A DNA stretch of 64,000 nt from Macrotrachela quadricornifera (GCA_022393335.1 JAJEKB010020603.1:185183-249182), one strand, 5' to 3'; counted from the first letter of the stretch, positions 11,494 through 23,424 are shown. Made by a program: numbers and translations. The notes: generated from the sequence alone by a model not told the origin.

Positions 11494-11813
11494 CCCATGG
11501 GGAAAATTTCATCAGAAAACCGCGGTGGTTGGCGGTATATGAAACCGCGGTTTCAAGCGGTTTTTCATGTTAGCGGGAATCAGACCGTTTATGCGGTATT
11601 TCAAAACCGTTAAAAACCGCGGTATTTTTTTTGACGCGGTGTTCAGCGGTTTTGAGAAACCTCATAAAAGGTCTGATTCCCGCGGTTTTGAAAACCGTTA
11701 AAAACCGCGGTATTTTTTTGACGCGGTATTCAGCGGTTTTGAGAAACCTCATAAGTGGTCTGAGGGTGAGGGTTTTTAGAAACTGGTGCTTGTTTCCGCC
11801 GATCTACCGACGT

Positions 11814-12152
11814 GTATCTACCTAACTATCTTTCTGCTTAAGTAACCAGCTATCTATCTCCCTGAATATAAACTTATCAATCTATGTACCTAACTATCTA
11901 CCTAAGTATCTGATTAACTGTCTATCTACCGAAGCACCTCTCTATCTAACTACCTATGTATCTAACTGCCTATCTATCTACCTATCTGCCTATCTAACTG
12001 CCTAACTATCTATCTATCTACCTATCTGCCTATCTATCTAATTGTCTATCTAACTGCCTAACTATCTATCTACCGAACTGTCTTTCTATCTATCTACATA
12101 TCTATTTGACTGACTGTTTATTTATCTGGCTCATTACCTATTTGCTTATCTC
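11814..12152. repeat. Degenerate tetranucleotide microsatellite (CTAT/CTAC/CTGC)n
   Basis: About 340 bp of tetranucleotide units such as CTATCTACCTATCTGC with frequent substitutions. It is embedded in the CCGCGG array and has no coding function. Confidence 0.8.
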
Positions 12153-13397
12153 TTTAAAACTGCTCACAACCGTGATGTCTGAAGCCAAAACGTTAAATAC
12201 CGCTAAGAATCGTGGTATCTCACACCGCTGTTACTCAATAGCTGTACCGCGGTATTAAAAACCGCTATTATCCAACGAACACATCGCTGTTTTGTAAACC
12301 GCCAAGAACCGCAGTATCTGAAACCGGGGTTATCTGTAAGCGCACCGCGTATTTTTTGCGCTGCGTTCGTCGAAAACCGCGGTTATCTGTTATCACACCG
12401 CGGTTTTTCATACCGCGGTGCTTCTGAGAAAAACTGCGGTTTTCTCAAAATTTTTTTCCGTGGGACTTCGGGAAATACGTGTGAAATAGTGGGGTACGAT
12501 ATCCTCTTAGTCCTTACTCATTCCATTTTTTACTTAAGACACCGCGTTTACAAATGACTGTACCGCGGTATGGGATACCGCGGTTAATAAATAGCCCACC
12601 GCGGTTAGTAGCTAGCTCACCGCGGTATTTCTTCCCGCGTTTAGTAACAAACTCACACCAGCATAAGATACTCGAATCGCTATCGAACTCATGTTGGTAT
12701 GAAAATCCCCAATCTTTAGCATCTAATACTAATCATGGGCTGAACTGTCACGGTTTATAAAACCGCTAACAACCACTAGATTTGAAAGCATGGGTATTAT
12801 CTGGATCATCCCGATTTGTGAAACCCGGTAACAACTTACATATTTAACATGGCGGTTATTATACACTACATCGTGGTGTATGAAACCGCTGATGTTTCAT
12901 TTGCACTTAAAGATTTTACTCCGTTTCGTGTATGAATATACTGCTAAAGTTATAACCGCCATAAACTGAGAAATAGTGCAAAGTTAAGGCATAGAATGAG
13001 TGAAGATAAACGAAGTTATAAAGAATAATTATTGATAGCCGACAATTTTCATTATTCGTTTTGTTGCGATTTCTATGAGTGTTTGATATACATGAAGATT
13101 ATAAATATTTATTCCAACACTATTTTACATGTTACTTGCTATGCCGCCTCACACAAATAATGAGCGATAAGAAAACATGAACTCAAGATAAAAGAAAATT
13201 TTTTACAAGGTGATGGCCAGTGTACCACAGTTCCACAAATCTAGTCAAACTATTATACACATATAATACCGAAATTATAGTCCGATGTAAGGTAATATAT
13301 GAAATCGTAACCAACTGACATAAATATGTAACTGAAGCTGCGGTTATAGGTGCATCAATCGCTGTTTACAAAATCACATCTAACCGATATATGTATA

Positions 13398-13645
13398 ACC
13401 GCGGTTATTCCACGTACATATAGCGGTTTTGTAAACCGCTAGAAACAGCGGCATCTGAAACCGCGGTTATCCAACGTACATATAGTGGTTTCGTAAATCG
13501 CTAGAAACGGCGGTATCCAAAATCGCGGTTATCCAACGTACATATAGCGATTTTGTAAACCGCAAAGAATCGCGATATCTGAAACCGCGGTTATTCAACG
13601 TACACATACCGGTTTTGAAAACCGCAAAGAACCGCGATATTTAAA
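13398..13645. repeat. Four tandem copies of a 62-bp unit
   Basis: Units start at 13398, 13460, 13522 and 13584 and break off after 13646. Each opens with ACCGCGGTTAT (or ATCGCGG), then CCACGTACATATAG-like sequence, then GCGGTTTTGTAAACCGC, itself a hairpin. Spacing is exactly 62 bp in all four steps. Confidence 0.85.
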
Positions 13646-13781
13646 ACCGCGGTTATTGATGAGCGCACCGCGGTTTTTTACACCGCGTTCATCGAAAACC
13701 GCGGATTACCGCGGTGATCCGAGTGGCACCGCGGTGCTACTAAGAGAAACCGCGGTTTTCTTAAAAATTTTTTTCCATGGG

Positions 13782-14949
13782 TTGTAGGTGCTTACTACTT
13801 ATCTTTTGTGGCTTAGTCGCTGAAACGAATAGTCATGGGAAATACTAGAATCGACTGCTAATTTTCCTTACATGTAAAAATCACCATTTTGGACGATTTT
13901 TACCCGATTTTCATGACATGGGACTTTATGAACTATTCATAATATAGAGCAAGTTTTTCATTTATCTCGGATAATGGAAATGAAAAGAAAAAACAAACTC
14001 ATCTTTCATATTTATTAAGAAAAAATATAATTAAATAAATATTTTAATTTTACATGAATTATATATAAAACATATTCATTTTGAAGTTTTAATTATTCAA
14101 AGAAAATAAAAAATATTTTTCGAATTGAATAACTTACAAAAAAATAATTTCTTTTATGCTTAGTAATTTTATCGATATTTTAGTTGTAATCATGGGTTTT
14201 TTTTCTAAAAATGAATGTAATCATTATTGTTGAAAATATAAAATTGAAAATATCGAAATATTTTGTTTTCATGTTAAAATAAATGTTGCATTGTTGTCAC
14301 TTATTATAGATGTAATTATATATAAATGAATATTTCATTTTATCATGGTAACGTAATTACAAAAAATTTCGTAATAGAAATATTCGGACTGTTTAAATAC
14401 TTTTAAACAAAAGTACATTCCGATCTTCAATAATAATACTTCTCCTCTTTAGTCATTTCTGCACGTTACTCTATTGTATATTGAAAAAAAAAGAAACAAA
14501 ATGAATGAGTATTAGTCAAAGAACAAAGTGTCAATATTACAACTACATTTTGCAATTGATAAAAAAAACGAAAAAAGAAAAGAAGAATAACGAAATACTT
14601 GCTTAACAAATACATCATTTCTTCCTCGCACATTTTATCAAACAGAACAACGAAACAACAGTAAAAAGATTGAAGGTAAATACTAATTGATTTTTTTTTC
14701 ATTAAAAGAATATCTTTCAAATGTATATATTTAGTTCTTGTTAGTGATGTATCATAAATAGATTTTTATTTTGGATTTGTTTTCAGTTATTTATCAACTA
14801 ATTTGAAAAAGAAAAAAATTAATTTGCTTAGTTGATCATATTTTATTTTCACTCAAAAATATTTTTTTGAATAATTTCTATAATTTCAAATTTAGTCGTT
14901 TATTTTTAACTTGATAAAACTTAGTAAAAAAGTCGAAAATATAACTATA
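13782..14949. other. Very AT-rich non-coding DNA
   Basis: No gene. The minus-strand frame at 14466-14720 is a low-complexity F/L/S-rich translation of A/T runs. Confidence 0.4.
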
Positions 14950-15862
14950 CTAGCGGTAGTATTCGGCGTTGCTCGGGAAATCTCCATACGGGAAACTTAT
15001 CATCTCAGAAAACGACAGAAGATGTATAGAAGGCTTGATTAAGACCTTTTCATCTATTATTACTACATATCTCGCCGTGCACACACTTATATTCATTTTT
15101 AAATCGGATAATTCAGCAAATAGTGTGGGGGTGTAACAGTCTTTCTCTTAACTCATGCGTATTTCCATACTTTACACCAATATCCAGTGCAAAAAAACTG
15201 GCACTAACAGGCAGATATTCTAACAATGGCAGCATATGTCCCGAAGTTTTTGAAAAACTGGGGAAAACTGTAATGTATCATAACCTGTTGTGAAATTTCA
15301 GCCCAATCCTCTCGCCAGCTACCCTGATCCATTTTGACCTTCCTCGAGACCTAAGAGTATGCCATGAAAAGTTTCGCACCCTCAACTCGTGCGATGTCCA
15401 AATGCATAAAAAACACACAGGCAGACAAACTTTCTCCTTTATATATATAAATTAGAAACATCCAATTTTCAAATTTAAACCAAAGAATCCTCGATAAAAA
15501 CCGATTAATCTTACAATCATAACAGATTCGCGAAATTTCTGGAAAATTAAAGCAAAGTTCATTGCGATAGAACTTCAGTGAAGTTTCACCCAGACGCCTC
15601 CTCCCTACTCCTATTAATGGTAACAGCACTCTTTAAAAATGCCTCCGAACTCAGAGAAGCACCATGGAAAATTTGGTAATGCTAGCAAATTCAGCACAAT
15701 CTGGGTGAGACTTCAACCACACCCTTGGTGGGTGACCCTGCCATGACCTTCCTCTGGGTCTGGGGAGGCACCATTGAATGTTTGGTGGCACTAGCTAGTA
15801 CAGGGACTGAATGCATAACGAACAGAGAGACAGACAGACATTCTTCTTTATATATCTAGATA
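14950..15862. repeat. Worn interspersed repeat block
   Basis: It begins ACTAGCGGTAGTATTCGG. It then contains two related paragraphs, at about 15290-15450 and 15640-15862, each with CAGCCCAATC/CAGCACAATC, CCTTCCTC, AGGCAGACAAAC/AGACAGACAGAC and a TTTATATAT tail. The repeated order suggests a tandem duplication inside a transposon remnant. No intact coding frame remains, and I cannot name the family. Confidence 0.4.
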
Positions 15863-16731
15863 AGCCATCAACCAATAATCCGCATCGTTATCTGTTAGGA
15901 AGTCCTTAATGATAGGTACAAAAGTGTTCTATTCAATGGTTATATAAAAGTTAACTCAATTTTCAAAAAATCACAAAATTTTTTGAACACATGATGGTAA
16001 GGCCGAATTTTTTTTTCGATAAGTCTATAAAAATCCATTCATTTTTTGAAAATCTATATATATTCTGAAAGCTACGGTTTCAGCGCATCTTCCTATGAAA
16101 AAAAACTGAACTTCGAATCTTTTTGAAAAATTGGGTTTGCTAAGGGGGAGTCCTTAAACATGCACTATAGAAATTTCAATAACAATTAGAAATAGAATAT
16201 CTTGTTGCTCTTATGATAATAATAAACAGTTATCTCTAGATTACATGTTTAGTTGAATGATTTTATTGCTTTAGTTTCAACAATTCGAAATATCATTTAT
16301 CTTTAAGTTAGTATGAAGTTCGTATGGTGAAAGAATGCTATTTTTCCGTAGTCAATAACATGATGAAATAAGAGGAAGTATTTCACAACACGTTCGTAAT
16401 GTAAGATAAGGTCTTTCTGAAAAGATTCTCGTTTTTGTTGGAAAGTTTTTGATATATAAAGCATGTAGAGAAGGCACAAAATAGAAGTCATTTTTATCTT
16501 ACTGTGTGAAAGAAAATATTTTCTCGTGTAAATGTAGAAATCGGAACAAAAGAAAACGAATTTTCTTTTGTATAAATGATATTGTATGATAACAGAATGA
16601 CAAAAATGACTTGTAGTGACTATTCTTTTTTTTCTCAATTTCATTTTTTCCGTCACTTTTTTTATATTCTGTATTGGATAATTTTCTTTAAAGTACACAT
16701 TGTTTATATTTTTAGAATACATTAATTCAAT
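15863..16731. other. 5' flank of the NlpC/P60-like gene
   Basis: AT-rich. A TTTATATTTTTAG acceptor-like site ends about 15 nt before the ATG at 16732, so a 5'-UTR intron or spliced-leader addition site is possible. The long antisense frame at 16303-16722 lies in this flank and was not accepted. Confidence 0.35.
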
Positions 16732-17058
16732 ATGGGTAAGATAGCTGAACGAGCACGCGAACTAGTCCAAAATGAGGCATCTTATAGTAATTATCCGTGC
16801 AATCAATTAGTTCATTATGCATTAACTGGTAATAAGTATGGACATTTGGCCACGGAATTTTTGAAATACGGCAAAGAAGTGACAAATCCTCAAGAAGGCG
16901 ATGTTGTTGTTGGTACAGATGGAAAACATTGTGGAATATTTGTTGGCTCAACTCATTTTGTTCATGCTAGTTATAGTAAACAAAAAGCAGTTGAATTAGA
17001 TTCAAGCCAATTAAAATATGTGTTTCCAGGTGGTTATCAAATTAGAAGAAAAGAGTAA
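16732..17058 (+). CDS. Small NlpC/P60-like cysteine peptidase/amidase-fold protein
   Basis: An intronless 108-residue protein. The pattern fits a minimal NlpC/P60 (or CHAP-like) papain fold: a helix followed by NYPC23NQLVHYAL with the likely nucleophile Cys23, then PQEGDVVV, then KH66CGIFVGSTHFVH78AS, where His66 is the expected catalytic His. Family members cut gamma-D-glutamyl-diaminopimelate bonds in bacterial peptidoglycan or act as amidases. No signal peptide is visible, so the protein is probably cytosolic or exported by another route. Small size, lack of introns and the bacterial-type fold make horizontal acquisition likely (inference). Whether it is an active antibacterial hydrolase is untested. 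Neighbouring genes are unrelated. Confidence 0.7.
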   Translation: MGKIAERARELVQNEASYSNYPCNQLVHYALTGNKYGHLATEFLKYGKEVTNPQEGDVVVGTDGKHCGIFVGSTHFVHASYSKQKAVELDSSQLKYVFPGGYQIRRKE

Positions 17059-18078
17059 ATTCTATAAAATCATTAAAGTTTATTACGATGTATTGAAATT
17101 TATTTTACGTTTTTCAAACATGTAATTTGTTTAAATTTTCAGATAGTCAAGAAATATATATACTCGATAAATTCATAAAGTATTGATTAAAAAATAAAGT
17201 ACATTTGATATCAAATAAGAGTATGAAAAGGTCTACAAATAATACCTCGATGCTTCAATATACCTAATTTTCTAACTATTTTTCTCTAAAAAGATTCAGA
17301 TTGTTTTCTGTAGCTAAATCAATAAACATCGAAAAGCCAAGTCTTCTCTCTCTACGATAGAGTAAAATATGTTTCAATCAAACACTTATTATGAATCAAT
17401 AATTAACTTTCTCAATTGGATGAGAAATGGCTACAAATTAGCTTATTTTACTTTTTTCAATTTAGATTTAGAAGATTCATTCTTCGATCGTCATATGCGA
17501 ACTTTCCTAAATATCCTGAAATCACTGATTTAAAAACGTAAATTTGTACTAAAATCTGAAAGTGCTACAAGACAGCCAACTAGCTTCTTTCATAATTCAA
17601 AGTGTTAATGAACAAGACCAAAGAAAAATAAAAACCAAAATTCAGCTGATTTTCTCTGGACTATTCGATATATTCATTTGTTTATTTTTAAAAAAAATAA
17701 AAATATATCCGAATGATTTTTACTTTCAATTATCTTCAATAAAACATTTTTTTCTATTAACATATATTTTATTTTCAAAATCTAATCAAATTCAATAGTA
17801 GAGATTCGCTTTATAGTGTATAGATGTTTCTACACAATAAATTCGAATCAATTTATTTGAAATTTATAGAAATAAAAACTTTATATCATTTCAAAAGGTA
17901 ACTACAGAAAAAAGAAAATTAACTAGGAAATAATGTTTAATAATAATGGTAAGATGATGAGAATATTGTATTTGTGATGTCGGTATGTGTACGTGTTCCA
18001 TACATCCTATAAAGAGAAAAATTGTCAATTTCATCGCTATCATGAAGTATTTTAAATATTAAAAAAACAATATTTACC
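17059..18078. other. AT-rich intergenic DNA; probable 3' UTR of the minus-strand gene at its right end
   Basis: No gene of its own. On the minus strand GGTAAAT follows the stop codon at 18079 directly, and a TTTTTCTCTTTATAG acceptor-like site ends at about 18010. A 3'-UTR intron of the Cys-rich gene is therefore plausible. Confidence 0.35.
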
Positions 18079-18645
18079 CTATTTGCCACTGTCAAGACGA
18101 GCACCACGATAAGTATAAAAAAGAAGATTAATACAAGGAGTATCAAAAAAATCACCAATAATATCTTCAACATTAAGACCAGAGAAAATAGAGGCACGAT
18201 CAAAAGAGTACATTGTTTCAGAAGGACTAAAACAACCATGAATTTGAGTAGTACCGCTTCGACAATCATCATCAGTACAAGATTTAAAAGTCAAATTGGC
18301 GTTTCCACAATCATCAGAAACTTCCTCATAACAAGCATAAAGTTGACAAGTTGTATTACGCCAACCAGTAGAATTGTGAGCATCATAATGAACAGTAAGA
18401 TTATCACATTTATCATCACTATAAGTATCACAACCATGAATATAAGTTTGAGCATCATGACATTTATCACCATGACAGGCATGATTACGAATAGTAGTAG
18501 TAACACAATCAGTATTTTGAAGTTTCTTAGCTAATTGTTTTGAGAGATACTTCAATTCACGTCGATTCATACCGGCTTCTGTTATGCAAATTGTCATCGC
18601 CAATACTAAACCGATGAAACAAATCAATTGGCTAATCTTTTCCAT
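18079..18645 (-). CDS. Secreted cysteine-rich protein, orphan
   Basis: 188 residues from the ATG at 18645. The N-terminus (MEKISQLICFIGLVLAMTICITEAG) is a clear signal peptide with likely cleavage near residue 25. The mature part holds two Cys-rich modules. The first has CHGDKCHDAQTYIHGC and the second CTDDDCRSGTTQIHGC, so CxxxxC(x)~7-8IHGC is repeated, consistent with internal duplication and disulfide bonding. Three or four NxT/S sites (NLT, NST, NTT, NLT) suggest N-glycosylation. No known domain was recognised. The last codons run straight into a GGTAAAT donor-like site, so the true C-terminus might differ if an alternative donor is used. A TATA-like box lies 47 nt upstream of the ATG. Confidence 0.65.
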   Translation of the reverse strand: MEKISQLICFIGLVLAMTICITEAGMNRRELKYLSKQLAKKLQNTDCVTTTIRNHACHGDKCHDAQTYIHGCDTYSDDKCDNLTVHYDAHNSTGWRNTTCQLYACYEEVSDDCGNANLTFKSCTDDDCRSGTTQIHGCFSPSETMYSFDRASIFSGLNVEDIIGDFFDTPCINLLFYTYRGARLDSGK

Positions 18646-18691
18646 TGTTTTTTAGTAGCTAAATAATATGATTTTACATCTGTGTTTTAGC

Positions 18692-18703
18692 TTTATATAT
18701 ATA
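18692..18703 (-). promoter_or_regulatory. TATA-like box of the Cys-rich secreted protein gene
   Basis: On the minus strand it reads TATATATATAAA, about 47 nt upstream of the ATG at 18645. That fits a short 5' UTR, but such AT runs are common here. Confidence 0.35.
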
Positions 18704-21700
18704 CATAGGTTATCAAATAAGAAGATACCTATAAGAAAAAAAAAGGAATTTTCTTATCAATAGAGAGAAAGATAGATATCAGTTTTCTCATAGAGACTTC
18801 ACCCATGTAACTAGTGGTAGGACGTTTATCTTTACTTTGTCAAGTGTTATAAAGTATTTAATTTCATTTATAAGTAGAAGAATTTTGTTTTAATTCAAAA
18901 AGTAAAATAGATCAATTTTATGTGTTAAACTAAAGTTGATCTACTTCATTTTGAAGATACTCGTTAATTCTTTACAAATATTAAAACTTTTCTCGAATAT
19001 CAAACTTTCATTATAATTTTGAATTATTCCATCATATTCTTCTTTTCCGATTAAAATCTGGATTATTTGTGATTATTCAAACATAATGCTGATTATCCTT
19101 TAGACCATCCGTTCTTTTTTATAAAAAAAATCTGATTAAAATTGATTTCGATTCTTGTGTTTCAACGCCAAAAGAAATATATATAAAGAAAAATTTATAT
19201 CTGACTATGTAATTTTATAACAGCACGAATGCAAAGCACGTTATCTGATTGTTCGAGAGGGTTACAGCAAGGTGCTTTCACGACACTTATCGGTCGGACA
19301 TTTGCTCTACTGCATTTAATTTGCTTTTTTTCATGTTGTTTTTTCTACAATGACTACATCTTTAAATACTGAATAAAGTTCTGATGTATTTCTTCGGAAG
19401 TGAATCAATATCAGTTAACATTTACTTCTTATTTGATTGCTAAGTTCCTTTAAAAGAATTGGTATCTCAGTATAAGATTATGTAAGAATAATCAATTCTT
19501 AAGTCATCCTTCTCACAAGGCATAACACTCAAAGATTGATCCTTTTTAGTTCCTCAACAATCATTGTCAACAATATGGATATACACTAAAAACATGCACC
19601 CTGTCTGCTATATTTTTTATATATAAATATCTGTTAATTTCTTATCAGTTGAATTAATTAAATGAAATTAAATTTAAAGAAATATATTGATATGATTGTG
19701 ATGTGAGAATGTAGCTAGGTTTTATTCGTATTGTATTCTATTTTCGTTAACATAACTTTATTCACTTCAACTCTTTTCTTTCTGTTTCTATTGTCAACCT
19801 TCGTATAGGAACAGTAAAACTAAATGTCAAAAATCAAATTAGTTATTCCCATCGAAATATTCTATAGTATTACTTATTTAATTCATTTTTATTATGTACA
19901 GCAGGAAAATCAAGTAATAAACGACACATTTGTGAGACATGCAATAATAATCAATCAATATCTTCGAAATAAAAAAGTTGTTCAACTGGACGATATATTG
20001 TAATATTTTAATGCAAGTAGGTGAGCTATTTGAAGAAGCTGCGAATTTGCATCTACAATATAATGATCTATGTTCAAGAATAAGTGTTTTCAATTCAGTA
20101 AATATTGATAGATAATCTTGAAGAGTTAATCTTTTTAAAGATAAAATATTAATTTTTACAAGAAATTTTGAATAGATAAAAAGTTTTCGAAATCATACAT
20201 TAAGATCAAAGAAAGACTGATATTATGTTTATCACTTGTGAACATGATGAACTGTATGTATTGTATTAGGATTTGATTGTTAACAAAAATTCCATTGCAA
20301 ATAATATCAAAATCATAATGAAAAAGAAATCACAAGAAGAATAGAAATATTCTTTTCTGATCATTCATTGAAAATTGAAGGCATAATAGATTTTCATTTC
20401 ATGACTATTTCGTATGATATGTAACAACAATGTTCACAAGATAAGGTACTGGTTTGTTATCTCTCCGCCATAGTTGAGGGGGACGGTAAACGCAGCCGCA
20501 CGCCCGCAACTGAGGGTGTGAGGCTGCACTCACTCTCATTCACAATTATGGCGTCTAGTATACATTGTAAACATTCGCTCTCTACTATATAATTCAGAAC
20601 TCGAATCATTTTTTCAGCATAAATATGAGCCATGAAGAATCTCAAGGGTGTGGAAAAACTGTTTTTTGATCTTTTACTACGTCTTGTCATTCATAGTATA
20701 GGAAAAAATACTTTAGAATTAATATTGGATATCTATAACGTCAATCATTTCACACAGAAGTGGAATGATTATCTAAGTGAATGTTTTGTGAGAAATGGAA
20801 TAAAATTATATCATCTAATTTATTGTAGTTAAATACAACGAAGAAGCGAGTGAATTTGTATTATATTACTGTAAGTTAGTATTTGGTGGAAATATTAATC
20901 CAGATTTACGTTTTTTATCAATCACCCATGTTGGCCATTGTAAATGTAGGATAGTTAATCTATGAAACATCTTTGCGTATTCATTTTTTCAATCATCATG
21001 ACTGCAAAAGATATCGACAATTTTATTTATTAAACGCTTTTATTGAAGATCAGAGAAAATGCAAAGTATGAGCGAGATGATTATTTTTTACCACGTTAAT
21101 TATTAACATTCTAGTTGATCAATGAATTCAATGGTATGTCATCACTAATTGTGTTCTTCAGAAGTGACAGCTTGTATTACAGAATGCCCTCTATACAGCA
21201 CGCACAGTAGCTTTTTGTAGGGGCTTCTGTAGAAACTTTCCTGTCTCTTTGTATAGGAGGAACGAACGCTCCTAATATTGTCTGTATAGTGTCTTCGAGT
21301 GCATCTAGTTATGTTTTGTATGGAGGCTAAAATCGACCCAAAACGTCCTCTCTGCTTTCGAAAAAAAAATACGCAAAATATTTCTTATCAATTCGATATT
21401 TTCAATTTCTTTTTTTTTCACCTACGGTAATTTTTTTATTCATTCATTTGCTACGCTTATCTTTTGCAATTACTATGAAATAAATTACAGTCCTGCAGCA
21501 GAAAAAAATCATACATAAAAACACCTTGAAATGTTATATTTAACTTTGTTGCGAAAGGTGAAAAAGAAATATTTTTGCCTGTTCTTCTTTTCGATCATTA
21601 TACGCCTCTATTTTACTTCATTATCGTATACTACGCCGGCTCGTACAGTTGTGAATCCTGTGACAATTAAAAAAAATTATAATTGTATTGACTTCTCATC

Positions 21701-22568
21701 TGTTTTGATATTGAATAAGTAAGTGACTCCTACTGGATACAGTCAAAGCTACAAATACAGTGTCCAATATTGGGAAAGGATGTTATGAGAAAAAATTCTT
21801 ATTATACGAGCACAACACCGAGTAACTTTTAGATTCTGCTGAGAAAAAGTAGAAAACATCATTAAGAGAAGATATATTTTCTGTTTGTATCCTTTATTAT
21901 TAGCGGGTGTGATTCTAGGTCTTATAAAGATACTTTGAAAAAAACGCGAGACATATTAGAAACACTTATTTTACTAATGTTTGTAAATGCATTTACCTTG
22001 TCACGGAACAGGTGAGGGTGAAAAGGTATTTTATATATTTTTTTCATCAAAAGTTTTACATACTGACTCCTAGGAAATTGTCGACCAATCACACTAAAAG
22101 ATAACTCTGAGCTTAGATTCAAATCCTAACTAATAGTGCGTGTGGTGCAATGAGGTTCTTAAACGGTTTACAGAGACTATGATTTATAAGATTCTGTTGC
22201 GTGTCGTGAGAAAAAAAATTTGTATACATAATATTGAGTGTGTGCCTATTACCAGGTCAAAGGTCAATGCTTCGGTTGATCTTTAGGGGTATACATGTGG
22301 ATGAGGTTGTGGTTTTATTGAAGATCATCAAATAGCAGTCACAATCGCCCCATACCTATGTCCACTACACCCTAACTGACCCGATAACAGATACCCACTC
22401 AACATTATGTATAACTTGTTATCTAGTGAAAAGGTCATAGTTGCCTTTGACACTACTGGAAAAATGAAAGTAACTAAAGCATAATCTACTAATTGTATGT
22501 ATTTATTTATATATTTCAGATTGTAATTATTCTCATAATTCACTTAATCAAAATATTTTATACTAAAG
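18704..22568. other. 3.9-kb gene-poor stretch
   Basis: No accepted gene. A local GC-rich patch at 20455-20560 (CGCAGCCGCACGCCCGC) stands out; overlapping short frames there (20457-20690 minus, 20632-20832 plus) have no recognisable domain. A TATATTTCAG acceptor-like site at about 22510-22520 precedes the EF-hand gene by about 50 nt. Confidence 0.4.
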
Positions 22569-23424
22569 ATGGGTTCTAAACTATCAAGACAATCAGAACA
22601 AACGTTAACTCCAGAAGAACTTCAAAGATTAAAAAGACAAACAGGTTTTTCTGTAGAGACCATCAAAGTATTTGAAAAAGGTATGATAATAGAATATTTC
22701 GATTGATCTTCTTTTCCATTTAATTAAGAAAAGAATTTTGACATTTTTTAATATTTTCTAGGATTTTTCCAGAAACATCCATCAGGTTTGCCGTAACAGT
22801 TATGTATATTAACTCATCTTTTATAATTTTTTTCTACTTAAACTTTAGGTAACATGAATTTTGAAGATTTTCACGAATTTTTAATAGAAGCCAGTCCAGC
22901 AGACCATGTGAGTATTAAGAGGAAAAATAAATTTTAAATTAATCTTTTAAAATGAATCATTTTTCTTCTTCCAGATTGATGAAGATAGAGCTGCTGAGTT
23001 ATTCCAAATATATGATCAAGATCAAAATCGTGCGTTATCTTTTACACTTGCAATGTTTTTCTTTTTGTTAAAATTAGTCATTTCTATGTTTTCTAGACAC
23101 TATCAGTGTATATGAATTTATCATGGGTGCAGCTATTGTCTTGGCTTTAAATGGTAAGTGTGAAACTCATCTAAAGAAAGAATACAGATTATTTTATACT
23201 CGATATTTTTTTTTGCAGCTGATGAAGATACAAAATGGAATCGTATGTTTTATTTGATGGATCTAGATAATAATGGCTATGTTGATGCAGACGAAATGGA
23301 TAGAATATGGGGAAGATTTAATGCCGGTAGCAAATTGTTAACTGACAGTGTTAAGGAAAATGCTCCTTTTTCAAAAGAGGAATTTATTAAAATGGCTAAA
23401 CAACAGATGCATAACAATAAATAA
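22569..23424 (+). CDS. Neuronal-calcium-sensor-like EF-hand protein, six exons
   Basis: Exons 22569-22680, 22762-22785, 22849-22907, 22975-23029, 23097-23153 and 23219-23424, joined by GT-AG introns of 63-81 bp, give 170 residues with all phases consistent. The N-terminus MGSKLSRQ is a good N-myristoylation signal. KHPSGNMNFEDFHEF matches the degenerate first EF-hand of the recoverin/NCS family (CPxG in animals). Two apparently functional Ca2+ loops follow: D79-Q-D-Q-N-H-T-I-S-V-Y-E90, and the canonical D117-L-D-N-N-G-Y-V-D-A-D-E128. The expected fourth EF-hand is reduced to a short tail. Likely role: membrane-attached calcium sensor acting on receptors, kinases or channels. Exon 2 is only 24 nt, a microexon. 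A calcineurin-B or KChIP-type protein is a less likely alternative. Confidence 0.8.

Larger units (their letters stand above)
11494..13781. repeat. 2.3-kb array of CCGCGG-centred palindromes, element-like
   Basis: The core ACCGCGGT and its variants recur throughout this block, which stands out as GC-rich against AT-rich DNA. The outer boundaries are inverted: CCCATGGGGAAAATTTC near 11494, leading into AAAACCGCGG, mirrors CCGCGGTTTTC leading to AAATTTTTTTCCATGGG ending at 13781. A second copy of the right end closes at 12464 (CCGTGGG), preceded by the same succession of palindromes. Direct repeats of about 80-90 bp lie at 11590-11672 and 11682-11755. No coding potential was seen. It reads as a structured repeat element, possibly two nested or tandem copies, rather than a random satellite. 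Confidence 0.65.

Noticed and set aside
11494..13781. Possible CRISPR array in the regularly repeated region
   Set aside because: The repeated units are themselves palindromic and have no unique spacers; the genome is eukaryotic.
14466..14720. 84-codon minus-strand frame rich in F, L and S
   Set aside because: Direct product of A-rich tracts on the plus strand.
16303..16722. 139-codon minus-strand frame just upstream of the NlpC/P60-like gene
   Set aside because: Composition is K/F/Y/I-rich as expected from AT-rich DNA, no domain, and it covers the 5' flank of a better gene on the other strand.
17937..18272. 111-codon minus-strand frame overlapping the Cys-rich gene
   Set aside because: Strings of L/V/I from the same bases read in another frame; the overlapping frame has a signal peptide and ordered cysteines.
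20457..20832. Overlapping short frames in a GC-richer patch
   Set aside because: Opposite-strand frames without domains; the GC patch alone does not make a gene.
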